In this document: piece by piece, positions 7,113 to 12,746 of the stretch
How the letters are laid out: every line of letters begins with the position of its first letter
Position numbering within the stretch: position 1 is the stretch's first letter
NCBI GenBank assembly: GCA_003154335.1
Contig: PMDE01000124.1
Span: forward strand, 53,992 to 66,920
Length of the DNA: 12,929 bases
Reading direction: 5' to 3'
Source of the DNA: Methanoregula sp.
GTDB lineage: Archaea > Halobacteriota > Methanomicrobia > Methanomicrobiales > Methanospirillaceae
Position numbers and translations under genes: made by a program
The notes under the pieces: generated by a model
The model's input: the letters and a program-made list of their open reading frames with translations, nothing else
The model's database searches: none
What the model was told of the DNA's origin: nothing

Positions 7113-7121
7113 GTTTTAAAT
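7113..7121 (-). promoter_or_regulatory. Candidate TATA box of cobD-cobY
   Basis: The minus strand reads CATTTAAAAC. A start near 7090 would leave a short leader holding the AGGGA ribosome site at 7082-7086. A second AT box (AAATATTT, about 7096-7105) is closer to the gene and less likely. Confidence 0.4.
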
Positions 7122-7133
7122 GTGTTTTGAACG

Positions 7134-7259
7134 TGTCAGACAAACAAACAAGAAGGTTTTTATAGATTAATGTTTTATTTTGATGCATCTGGTTTAGTCA
7201 GACACAAGCATTCTCTTTGTCTGACATATGAGTGACAAATGTCAGACATATGTCAGAAA
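7134..7259 (+). promoter_or_regulatory. Probable operator array of TGTC-W-GACA palindromes
   Basis: The 9-bp palindrome TGTC-A/T-GACA occurs perfectly at 7134-7142, 7218-7226 and 7240-7248. It occurs with one mismatch at 7196-7204 (AGTCAGACA) and 7251-7259 (TGTCAGAAA), and with two at 7229-7237 (TGAGTGACA). The starts 7196, 7218, 7229, 7240 and 7251 are spaced by 22, 11, 11 and 11 bases, so the sites face the same side of the helix. They lie between the predicted TATA box and the start codon of a ribbon-helix-helix gene, a family that binds short palindromes cooperatively. Autoregulation is inferred, not shown. Confidence 0.65.
7157..7165 (+). promoter_or_regulatory. Candidate TATA box of the cdrS-ftsZ operon
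   Basis: TTTTTATAG, predicting a transcript start around 7187-7190 and a leader of about 85 nt. A second AT-rich box (TTTTATTT, about 7173-7180) is an alternative and would move the start to about 7202. In both cases the palindromes from 7196 onward fall at or just after the start site. Confidence 0.5.
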
Positions 7260-7274
7260 ATTGGAGAACAAACG

Positions 7275-7454
7275 ATGATGCAACGAATCACACTCCGATT
7301 GCCCGAACAGCAAATCAACTGGCTCCAGCAGATGGTAGACTCGGGTGAATACCCAAATTTATCAGAAGCTGTACGCGCTGCGGTCCGTGAATTAGTTGAA
7401 AAACGTGCAAGCCGTGTCATGAAGGATAGCGACCAGGTTTCATTCAAGGTATGA
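7275..7454 (+). CDS. cdrS: Ribbon-helix-helix regulator upstream of ftsZ (CdrS-like)
   Basis: A 59-residue CopG/MetJ-type DNA-binding protein. The beta strand QRITLRLP (3-10) is followed by helix 1 (about 11-22), the turn GEYPN and helix 2 (SEAVRAAVRELVEKRA). This is nearly the whole protein, so it should bind DNA as a dimer through the strand pair. The ATG at 7275 has GGAG (7263-7266) eight bases upstream; the ATG at 7278 is also possible. The longer frame from 7239 is rejected because it lacks a ribosome site and would start inside the repeats. It ends ten bases before ftsZ. In haloarchaea a short RHH protein, CdrS, is co-transcribed with ftsZ2 and controls cell-division genes. Sequence style and synteny match; orthology is inferred. 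Confidence 0.88.
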   Translation: MMQRITLRLPEQQINWLQQMVDSGEYPNLSEAVRAAVRELVEKRASRVMKDSDQVSFKV

Positions 7455-7464
7455 GAGGGTTTAC

Positions 7465-8631
7465 ATGCAGAGCATAATTAATGATGCGTTAAAAAACGCC
7501 GAACTCGAAAAAGAGCTGAACAAACCAGGTTCAGCAAATGCAATGGAAGATGACTTTGTCGGTCAGCCGAGAATTGTTATCGTTGGTTGCGGTGGTGCCG
7601 GTAATAATACCGTAAACCGAATCCACCATATGGGAGTTTCCGGGGCAGAAACAATTGCAATCAACACTGACAAGCAGCACCTGGATATGATTCAGGCAGA
7701 CAAACGTATCCTGATTGGCAAATCCCTGACAAAAGGTCTCGGAGCCGGGGGTTACCCAGACGTCGGCAAAAGGGCTGCCGAGATGGCACGGCCAACACTC
7801 GAAGCAGTCCTTGAATCAGCCGATCTGGTTTTTATCACAGCAGGTATGGGAGGAGGTACAGGAACTGGTTCTGCACCTGTCGTAGCATCGATTGCAAAGG
7901 AGCAGGGTGCGATCGTTGTCGGAATGGTAAGTTATCCGTTCCAGGTTGAAAAAGCGCGATTGATCCGTGCTGAAGAAGGTCTTGAGGCACTGGCATCAGC
8001 TTCAGATTCGGTAATTGTCCTTGATAACAACCGGTTGAAGAATTTTGTCCCGAACCTCCCGCTTGGGCAGGCATTTTCAGTTATGGATCAACTTATTGGT
8101 GAAACCGTTAAGGGTATTTCAGAAACAATTACGGAACCCTCGCTGATTAACATTGATTACGCCGATGTCCGGGCGATAATGTCGAAGGGCGGCGTCGCGG
8201 TCATGCTAGTTGGTGAAAGCAAACAGCAGAACAAGGCAGAAAGCGTTGTTCGTGAATGCCTGAGTAATCCCATGCTGGACATTGATTACCGTGGTGCAAC
8301 CGGAAGCCTGATCCACATCACTGGAGGAACTGATCTTACGCTTCAGGATGCAGAAGAGGTAGCAACGTCACTTACTTATGAACTCGATCCGCACGCAGAT
8401 GTGATATGGGGCGCACGTGTCAGGAATGATATGGAAGGCAAGATCCGGGTTCTCGCAATCATGACCGGTGTAAAAAGTGCACAGATTCTGGGAACTCGCC
8501 AGTCATACAAAACGATGATTGCTGACATTGAGAACAAGCGTTCAAATCCAAAGGCAGTTGAGATGCCCCAGAACAGAAGAAGCGGCAAGGACCAGCCCAG
8601 CGGTGGTGGAGTCCTGGAATGGGTCGGTTAA
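7465..8631 (+). CDS. ftsZ: FtsZ, tubulin-like cell-division GTPase (FtsZ2 type)
   Basis: FtsZ polymerises with GTP into the mid-cell ring. The protein has 388 residues. An acidic N-terminal tail (1-34) precedes the GTPase domain: PRIVIVGCGGAGNNTVNRI (35-53), the tubulin signature AGMGGGTGTGS (126-136), LDNNRL (186-191), and the T7 loop NIDYAD with catalytic Asp231 and Asp234. The C-terminal domain runs to about 340, followed by a variable linker and a short terminal GGGVLEWVG that may be a partner-binding tail. The N-terminal MQSIINDAL, the NLPLGQAFSVMDQLIGETVKGI stretch (in two parts around residues 197-218) and the RHH partner resemble haloarchaeal FtsZ2, which acts in ring constriction. 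An AGAGGG ribosome site lies about five bases before the ATG. Co-transcribed with the RHH gene. Confidence 0.97.
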   Translation: MQSIINDALKNAELEKELNKPGSANAMEDDFVGQPRIVIVGCGGAGNNTVNRIHHMGVSGAETIAINTDKQHLDMIQADKRILIGKSLTKGLGAGGYPDVGKRAAEMARPTLEAVLESADLVFITAGMGGGTGTGSAPVVASIAKEQGAIVVGMVSYPFQVEKARLIRAEEGLEALASASDSVIVLDNNRLKNFVPNLPLGQAFSVMDQLIGETVKGISETITEPSLINIDYADVRAIMSKGGVAVMLVGESKQQNKAESVVRECLSNPMLDIDYRGATGSLIHITGGTDLTLQDAEEVATSLTYELDPHADVIWGARVRNDMEGKIRVLAIMTGVKSAQILGTRQSYKTMIADIENKRSNPKAVEMPQNRRSGKDQPSGGGVLEWVG

Positions 8632-8662
8632 ATCTCGATCGAAACTTTCAAAATCACAATAA

Positions 8663-8721
8663 ACCTTCCTAAAAGGTAATTCCGCTGATCCAGGGAATGT
8701 TGAATTTTCCAAAACCAGCGG
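8663..8721 (+). other. Stem-loops in the ftsZ 3' region
   Basis: Two hairpins follow the ftsZ stop. ACCTT-CCTAA-AAGGT is at 8663-8677. CCGCTG (8682-8687) pairs with CAGCGG (8716-8721) across a loop that holds a weaker inner GGAA/TTCC pairing. They could stabilise or process the ftsZ message. No known RNA family is recognised. Confidence 0.35.
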
Positions 8722-8749
8722 TCATCATAAACTAAGAAAAGATTCATTC

Positions 8750-8788
8750 AGGGAGTTAAAGGGAACTCCTTAAAGCAAACCCCTTTTT
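8750..8788 (+). terminator. Probable terminator of cdrS-ftsZ
   Basis: AGGGAGTT-AAAGGG-AACTCCTT (8750-8771) makes an 8-bp stem (one G-U pair) and is followed 12 bases later by a run of five T (8784-8788). This is the strongest terminator-like structure between ftsZ and the next promoter. Confidence 0.5.
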
Positions 8789-8891
8789 GTCAGATTTTCC
8801 AAATATATTCTGGTTAATTATTCTAGAGCGGATTGTTTACAAAATATTTTTATCGAATTCAACGGCGAAACGCTTAATAATCCTACCCGCC

Positions 8892-8903
8892 TTTAAAATA
8901 TAG
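8892..8903 (+). promoter_or_regulatory. TATA box before the coiled-coil gene leader
   Basis: TTTAAAATATAG, a good archaeal TATA match. It predicts transcription from about 8924, leaving about 270 bases of leader before the coiled-coil start codon, which is unusually long for an archaeal mRNA. Confidence 0.6.
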
Positions 8904-8915
8904 TACATTCGACCA

Positions 8916-9125
8916 ATCCTTCGTTGGGAGGATGGGGACGACACCATGGGAACTGGTGTCTCCCGGTACCGGGAGTTGAACATCATGAACAGTGTGTTGA
9001 ACAAAGCCTCCTTTCCGGAGTCTTATCAGAATTCCGCGCTTGTCTCCTTTTCTGGTGTTTTCCGTCCTGCATCCTGTATGCAGAGTTGTCCTGTGAGAGA
9101 TCAAAGAGTCAATACAAAACTCTTT
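8916..9125 (+). ncRNA. Candidate structured RNA or structured leader
   Basis: Several stem-loops follow one another: ATCCT/AGGAT (8916-8933); GACACCA/TGGTGTC (8940-8960), extendable by GGGA/TCCC around a bulged C; the 16-base palindrome CTCCCGGTACCGGGAG (8960-8975); CTCC/GGAG (9008-9020); CTGCAT/ATGCAG (9067-9083); and AAAGAGT/ACTCTTT followed by TTTT (9103-9126). The first two compete for TCCC at 8961-8964. No SRP RNA, RNase P or known riboswitch motif is seen. An alternative is a 77-codon open frame at 8946-9179, which ends 13 bases before the next gene but has no recognisable family and an unconvincing composition. RNA, leader or small gene cannot be settled by eye. Confidence 0.35.
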
Positions 9126-9177
9126 TCGAACGTTTTACTCCAACACACGATATCCTGCTCCCTGCATTGGAATCGAT

Positions 9178-9183
9178 GAGGTG
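9178..9183 (+). promoter_or_regulatory. Ribosome binding site of the coiled-coil gene
   Basis: GAGGTG, nine bases before the ATG at 9193. It supports this start and shows the gene is translated from a leadered message. Confidence 0.7.
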
Positions 9184-9192
9184 TGGTAACGC

Positions 9193-10053
9193 ATGTTGAA
9201 CGACCTGATGGAAAAAAGAAAGAAGATACTTGCCGAGTCTGAAGAACATAAAAACCGCCGCAATGAACTGAATGCTTCAGCAAGTAAGTTTGCACGTGAA
9301 CGAAATACCCTTAACAATCAAACGCGGGAATTTGTGGAAGATGCACAAAAAAACAAAGATCTCCGTGATAAATCTAATCAGGATGTTCTTGATTTAAAGG
9401 CACAGCGTAATGAGCTGAATGATAAGGCAAATGTCCTTTTTGAAGATATCGAAGGATTTAAAAAAGAACATGGTACCCTGAAAAACCGGGGCATCAAGGA
9501 ACTTCAGAAGCAGATTGAATATATGGAGTACCGCCAGCAAACTGAAGTCTTTACTACTGATAAAGAGCGGGAGCTGATTGAGAAAATCAAGCAGATGATG
9601 AGCCAGGTGCGGGAACAGGAAGCAGAACTTGAGCAGAACAAGGAGATGCGGACAAAGGTGACGGAAGCCCGTGATTTTCGGAAGCTCGCATCCGATATTC
9701 ACGCAAAAGTAACTGAGTTCGCCGAACTTGCCCAAAAACACCACGATCTTATGGTTGAATCCTACCGGAAAGCAGACAAATCCCGTGAAGCAGCCGATGC
9801 AGCACACAAGAGTTTTGTTGAGGCTCAGGAATCTGCTGATTCCGAACACAAGTCCTTTATTTCCTGCCAGAAAGAACTCCGTGATTACGATAAGGTAATT
9901 TCAGGACTGCGTAAGAAGACGAAGAAAGTCAAGGTAACAAAAGAACAAAAAGCGGTACGAAAAGAAGCAGAAAGCCTCTTTAAGAACTTCAGGGCGGGAG
10001 AAAAACTCACGACCGATGACATACTGCTCCTCCAGCGTTCAAAACTTATCTGA
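9193..10053 (+). CDS. Conserved archaeal coiled-coil protein (COG1340-like), function unknown
   Basis: A 286-residue, highly charged protein, nearly all alpha-helical coiled coil. It has Lys/Glu-rich heptads from residue 1 to about 250, with repeated KxxRNELN blocks (for example NRRNELNASA and KAQRNELNDKA). A central segment reads LKNRGIKELQKQIEYMEYRQQT (two overlapping parts around 95-118). A short globular tail follows: KEAESLFKNFRAGEKLTTDDILLLQ (around 257-282). There is no signal peptide or membrane helix, so it is cytoplasmic. The architecture matches the widely conserved euryarchaeal coiled-coil family often annotated as COG1340, for which I know no established function. It has its own promoter and long leader downstream of ftsZ. 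Some databases mislabel relatives as phosphoserine phosphatase; no HAD motif is present here. Confidence 0.85.
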   Translation: MLNDLMEKRKKILAESEEHKNRRNELNASASKFARERNTLNNQTREFVEDAQKNKDLRDKSNQDVLDLKAQRNELNDKANVLFEDIEGFKKEHGTLKNRGIKELQKQIEYMEYRQQTEVFTTDKERELIEKIKQMMSQVREQEAELEQNKEMRTKVTEARDFRKLASDIHAKVTEFAELAQKHHDLMVESYRKADKSREAADAAHKSFVEAQESADSEHKSFISCQKELRDYDKVISGLRKKTKKVKVTKEQKAVRKEAESLFKNFRAGEKLTTDDILLLQRSKLI

Positions 10054-10055
10054 TA

Positions 10056-10063
10056 TTTTTTTT
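10056..10063 (+). terminator. Oligo-T terminator of the coiled-coil gene
   Basis: A run of eight T starting two bases after the stop codon, with a second run of six T at about 10080-10085. This is a typical archaeal intrinsic terminator without need of a hairpin. Confidence 0.65.
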
Positions 10064-10138
10064 AATTTGCAGTGTTCGTATTTTTTCCGTTAATGAGCAT
10101 TAAGCATTGGCCCCCAGATATTCTATTATTTTGTCAGT

Positions 10139-10149
10139 GGTTTTATATC
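10139..10149 (+). promoter_or_regulatory. TATA box of the DUF373 gene
   Basis: GGTTTTATATCC contains a good TATA box. Transcription would start near 10170-10175, giving a leader of about 100 nt that contains the palindrome TTTTTGCAAAAA (10215-10226) and the ribosome site GGGGAG (10255-10260). Confidence 0.55.
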
Positions 10150-10272
10150 CAGATTTAACCAACAATTAAATCATTAGCAGCAAGGCTGGATTGGATAACC
10201 TTTATCGGTGAAAATTTTTGCAAAAAAAGTATTTTGGGTGAATCTACAATTATTGGGGAGACAATTCTGATA

Positions 10273-11412
10273 ATGACTATGGGTCGCACATTAGTCCTGA
10301 GTGTTGACAGGGACGATGATATCGGGTGGAAAGCAAAAGTTGAAAGTCCGGTGATAGGTCGGGCTGCATGCCTGAAAGCTGCAAATACCCTGGCTCTCGC
10401 CGATCCCGAGGATTCAGATGTTAATGCTATTTTTTCTGCAGTCAAGATTTTCGACGAGTTGACTGAGAAAGGAGAGGACACAGCAATAGCAGTAATTGCG
10501 GGAAACCATCTCCATATGATCGAAGGTGACCGCAGGATTGCATCGTCACTTGAACAGGTAATCCAGGAGACCCTGGCAACAAATTGTATTCTGGTGACAG
10601 ATGGGGCGGAAGATGAATATGTTATTCCTATTATTCAATCTAAACTCCCTGTATCAAGTATCCGCAGGGTCATAGTAAACCAGATGCCCAATCTGGAAGG
10701 CACCTATTATATTCTGAAAAAATTTTTGGATGACCCTAAGGTTTCCCGTATGGTATTTATCCCCATCGGACTTGCGATGATGCTTTATGCCACCGCATAC
10801 CTCCTTGATTATCCGGGTGTCGCGACGATCATTGTTGTTGGTGTAATCGGATGTTATCTGCTTTACCGGGGATTTGGTTTTGATGAAATATTTCACAGTA
10901 TTATCGATGCACTCCGGATATCTTTATCCAGAGGAAGATTCTCATTTGTCACCTACACAACCACGATTCTTCTCATTATCATCGGATTTGTCATCGGTTT
11001 TATTAATGTTCTGAAATTTTATTCAGCGGACAGTAGTCTGGGGATTCTCCTGTACCTTGCGACATTCCTGTACGGGGCAATTGAATGGTTAATTATAGCA
11101 GGTCTGGTTACCTCAATTGGTGTTATCATCGATGTGTATGCAAATGAACGTGAAGGGCTCGGCAAAGTGATCGTTTTCCCGTTTTTTGTTATTGCTGTAG
11201 GTCTCATCCTCTACAGTGCAAGTGTTTTTATTATTATGGCATTAAGTGGCGGAGTACCCGATTCACCTCTATCCGCGGATGTCACGACCAACACGATCCT
11301 CTATTCTACCATCATCGGTATAGTATCGGCAATTGTTGGTGTAATTGTGCAATTTTTTATCAACAGAAAGATAACGGAACTTCGCAAACAGGAAATTATA
11401 GAAGTTATGTAA
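10273..11412 (+). CDS. DUF373 (COG2237) family membrane protein, function unknown
   Basis: A 379-residue protein with a soluble N-terminal domain (1 to about 155) and about seven predicted membrane helices (roughly 160-178, 183-199, 230-248, 257-270, 271-287, 300-324 and 342-362), ending in a basic, charged tail. The N-terminal TLVLSVDRDDDIGWKA (acidic cluster 12-16), SPVIGR and LALADPEDSDVNAIF are the family's signature and resemble an alpha/beta nucleotide- or metal-binding core, but no activity is known to me. The start at the ATG 10273 follows GGGGAG by 12 bases and gives the family's usual MxRTLVLSVDRDDD beginning. An upstream TTG (10234) would add 13 residues with no support, and the ATG at 10279 is possible. 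Single-gene unit with its own promoter and T-rich 3' region. Confidence 0.85.
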   Translation: MTMGRTLVLSVDRDDDIGWKAKVESPVIGRAACLKAANTLALADPEDSDVNAIFSAVKIFDELTEKGEDTAIAVIAGNHLHMIEGDRRIASSLEQVIQETLATNCILVTDGAEDEYVIPIIQSKLPVSSIRRVIVNQMPNLEGTYYILKKFLDDPKVSRMVFIPIGLAMMLYATAYLLDYPGVATIIVVGVIGCYLLYRGFGFDEIFHSIIDALRISLSRGRFSFVTYTTTILLIIIGFVIGFINVLKFYSADSSLGILLYLATFLYGAIEWLIIAGLVTSIGVIIDVYANEREGLGKVIVFPFFVIAVGLILYSASVFIIMALSGGVPDSPLSADVTTNTILYSTIIGIVSAIVGVIVQFFINRKITELRKQEIIEVM

Positions 11413-11449
11413 CTTTTCGGGAAAATAATTTCACTATGTTATTCCTCCC

Positions 11450-11465
11450 TCAATCTTTTTCTGAA
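11450..11465 (+). terminator. T-rich element after DUF373
   Basis: TCAATCTTTTTCTGAA, about 38 bases after the stop, holds a run of five T. It also resembles the element TTCAATCTCTTTTGA found after the surface-protein gene and alba, in the same orientation relative to its gene. Confidence 0.4.
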
Positions 11466-11776
11466 CAATAAATTTCCCCGATCAATTTTCTGGAGCCAGC
11501 TCCTTGCAGATCCCCAGCTGAATGACTGGTCCTGAACTCATGACTAATCCTTATGAATTCGCTTCACAAAACCAATCCAATAGACCAGAAAAAAATCAGA
11601 ATTCTGCAGAAAATTTGATATTCTCGGTATATATCCCTTTATCGGAGACAGAATGGTCTTTTACCTCTTAACCCCATGTCGTTTTTGCAAAAATGTGTAT
11701 AATCTGATATCCGTCAATCCAATCGGTGTGAATTTCTCACTCATTGGAGAATTTTTCTATTATGAATACATATCTG

Positions 11777-11784
11777 AAAAAAAA
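11777..11784 (-). terminator. Oligo-T terminator of the exported-protein gene
   Basis: Eight consecutive T on the minus strand, about 43 bases after the stop codon at 11828. Suitable as an archaeal terminator. Confidence 0.5.
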
Positions 11785-11827
11785 TTAAATTGACTTTACC
11801 AGAACTTATGAAATCCGGTAACTGAGA

Positions 11828-12364
11828 TTATCTGATAGTTTTTCTTTCGGAAACTACATTTGCCTTTGCGGTTTCCTGCAAAACCCGGGAATCCGTTGCG
11901 AAATATCCCATTCCTCCGGGAAACTCTTTTGCGGTGGTAAAATTTCTTGTTGCCTGGGGTGTCGTGACAGAAAGAAGGGGAATTGCCACATTAAACGTGT
12001 GAGACGGGTACCAGAAGATTCCATTTCCATAAGAAACGGCAGCATTTTCAACTGTAAAATCGGCACTGGAAAGATCGATACGATTCATTTGTGCATCATT
12101 ATAATTAAGAATCTTCATTAGCTTATTCTTGAGATCCTGCTTTCCCAGGAGAAAGAAAATGAAACGTGTCCCTTCGTCTACTTTGTAATTTACATGAATA
12201 ATAGCACTTTCATTATCGAGTTTAATCCTGACATCCTGAACAGTAATATAACTATACCGCTCCTCCTGCGCAGCAATAACAGGGGCCGCCATGCCGACAA
12301 TAAGAAGAAAAAACAACACAACAGCAGAAATTCTCATTATAGGGTACTTTTGTGAACGCCCCAT
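11828..12364 (-). CDS. Small exported protein, function unknown
   Basis: 178 residues. A Sec signal peptide covers residues 1 to about 31 (the core AVVLFFLLIVGMAAPVIA ends in an Ala-x-Ala-like site before AQEERYSY). The mature part, about 147 residues, has alternating beta-prone segments (YSYITVQDVRIKLDNESAI, HTFNVAIPLLSV), one NES and one NFT sequon, and no C-terminal anchor, so it should be free or loosely held outside the cell membrane. I recognise no domain. The ATG at 12364 is used; ATG 12337 (MRISAVVLFF) gives an equally good signal peptide and fits the TATA-like GGATATAACC (about 12377-12386) better. No ribosome site is evident at either. It lies downstream of asd-alba in the same direction but appears to have its own promoter. 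Confidence 0.7.
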   Translation of the reverse strand: MGRSQKYPIMRISAVVLFFLLIVGMAAPVIAAQEERYSYITVQDVRIKLDNESAIIHVNYKVDEGTRFIFFLLGKQDLKNKLMKILNYNDAQMNRIDLSSADFTVENAAVSYGNGIFWYPSHTFNVAIPLLSVTTPQATRNFTTAKEFPGGMGYFATDSRVLQETAKANVVSERKTIR

Positions 12365-12423
12365 AAATTGTTTTGGGTTATATCCTTAATTTTTCCGAAT
12401 ATTTACACAGTTTGTTTAAATTC

Positions 12424-12446
12424 TCTCTCAAAAGAGATTGAAAAAA
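12424..12446 (-). terminator. Terminator-like element after alba
   Basis: On the minus strand a run of six T begins four bases after the alba stop, followed by the hairpin TCTCT-TTTG-AGAGA. The segment 12428-12442 is identical to 1732-1746 behind the surface-protein gene. Confidence 0.55.
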
Positions 12447-12449
12447 GGA

Positions 12450-12731
12450 TTATTTGTTATTTGCAAGAACAATTTCGATCGAAGAAACATTTGTTTTCCC
12501 CGAATCAGTATCAATAATTTCGGTTGAAGTAATAATTTCTTTTTTCGTCACTCCGTCAAGAAATCGGTTAAGAGCTATCTCTGCGGTATCAACAGCACGT
12601 GATATTGCCTTTCCTCTCGCTTTGATTGCAACCTCCTCAGCCCCGTTGTTAAACTGCGTGATAACTGCAAGGACGTAGTTCATAACGGGTTTGTTACCCA
12701 CGAATACTGTATTCTCTTTCTGCTGTTGCAT
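12450..12731 (-). CDS. albA: Alba, archaeal chromatin / nucleic-acid binding protein
   Basis: Alba (Sac10b) is a small dimeric DNA- and RNA-binding protein that coats and bridges the archaeal chromosome. The 93-residue length is standard. The family core is clear: NTVFVGNKPVMNYVLAV (7-23), the segment EEVAIKARGKAISRAVDTAE, and the C-terminal TNVSSIEIVL. The DNA-contact loop reads GNKP with only one lysine (Lys14), where Sulfolobus Alba has the Lys16-Lys17 pair. GGGGA seven bases before the ATG is a good ribosome site. It follows asd after 15 bases, so the two are probably co-transcribed. Confidence 0.95.
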   Translation of the reverse strand: MQQQKENTVFVGNKPVMNYVLAVITQFNNGAEEVAIKARGKAISRAVDTAEIALNRFLDGVTKKEIITSTEIIDTDSGKTNVSSIEIVLANNK

Positions 12732-12746
12732 TGTATGTTCCCCAGG

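Larger units (their letters stand above)
11413..11827. other. Gene-poor stretch with orphan TATA box and a possible 46-residue ORF
   Basis: 415 bases between convergent genes. A strong TATA sequence (GGTATATATCC, 11626-11636) has no annotated gene downstream. An ATG at 11653 opens a 46-codon frame (MVFYLLTPCRFCKNVYNL..., stop 11791-11793) with one C-x2-C pair and no ribosome site. The ATG lies about 25 bases after the start of the TATA box, slightly too close for an ideal leaderless gene. TTTTTGCAAAAA occurs at 11682-11693. A run of eight A at 11777-11784 is the probable oligo-T terminator of the minus-strand gene. A 49-codon frame at 11522 is also open but has no support. Confidence 0.4.

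Noticed and set aside
7239..7274. Longer start for the RHH regulator
   Set aside because: The ATG at 7239 lies within the palindrome array and has no ribosome site. The ATG at 7275 has GGAG eight bases upstream and starts directly at the RHH strand.
8883..9104. Minus-strand 73-codon frame antisense to the structured region
   Set aside because: No ribosome site, unlikely composition, and explained by the symmetry of the inverted repeats.
8924..9199. A 91-codon plus-strand frame starting before the coiled-coil gene
   Set aside because: It overlaps the coiled-coil start codon out of frame and has a Cys/Leu-rich, non-protein-like sequence.
11522..11671. A 49-codon plus-strand frame in the DUF373 downstream region
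   Set aside because: No ribosome site or TATA box at the right distance. It overlaps the stronger TATA box for a later start, and the residues are low-complexity polar.
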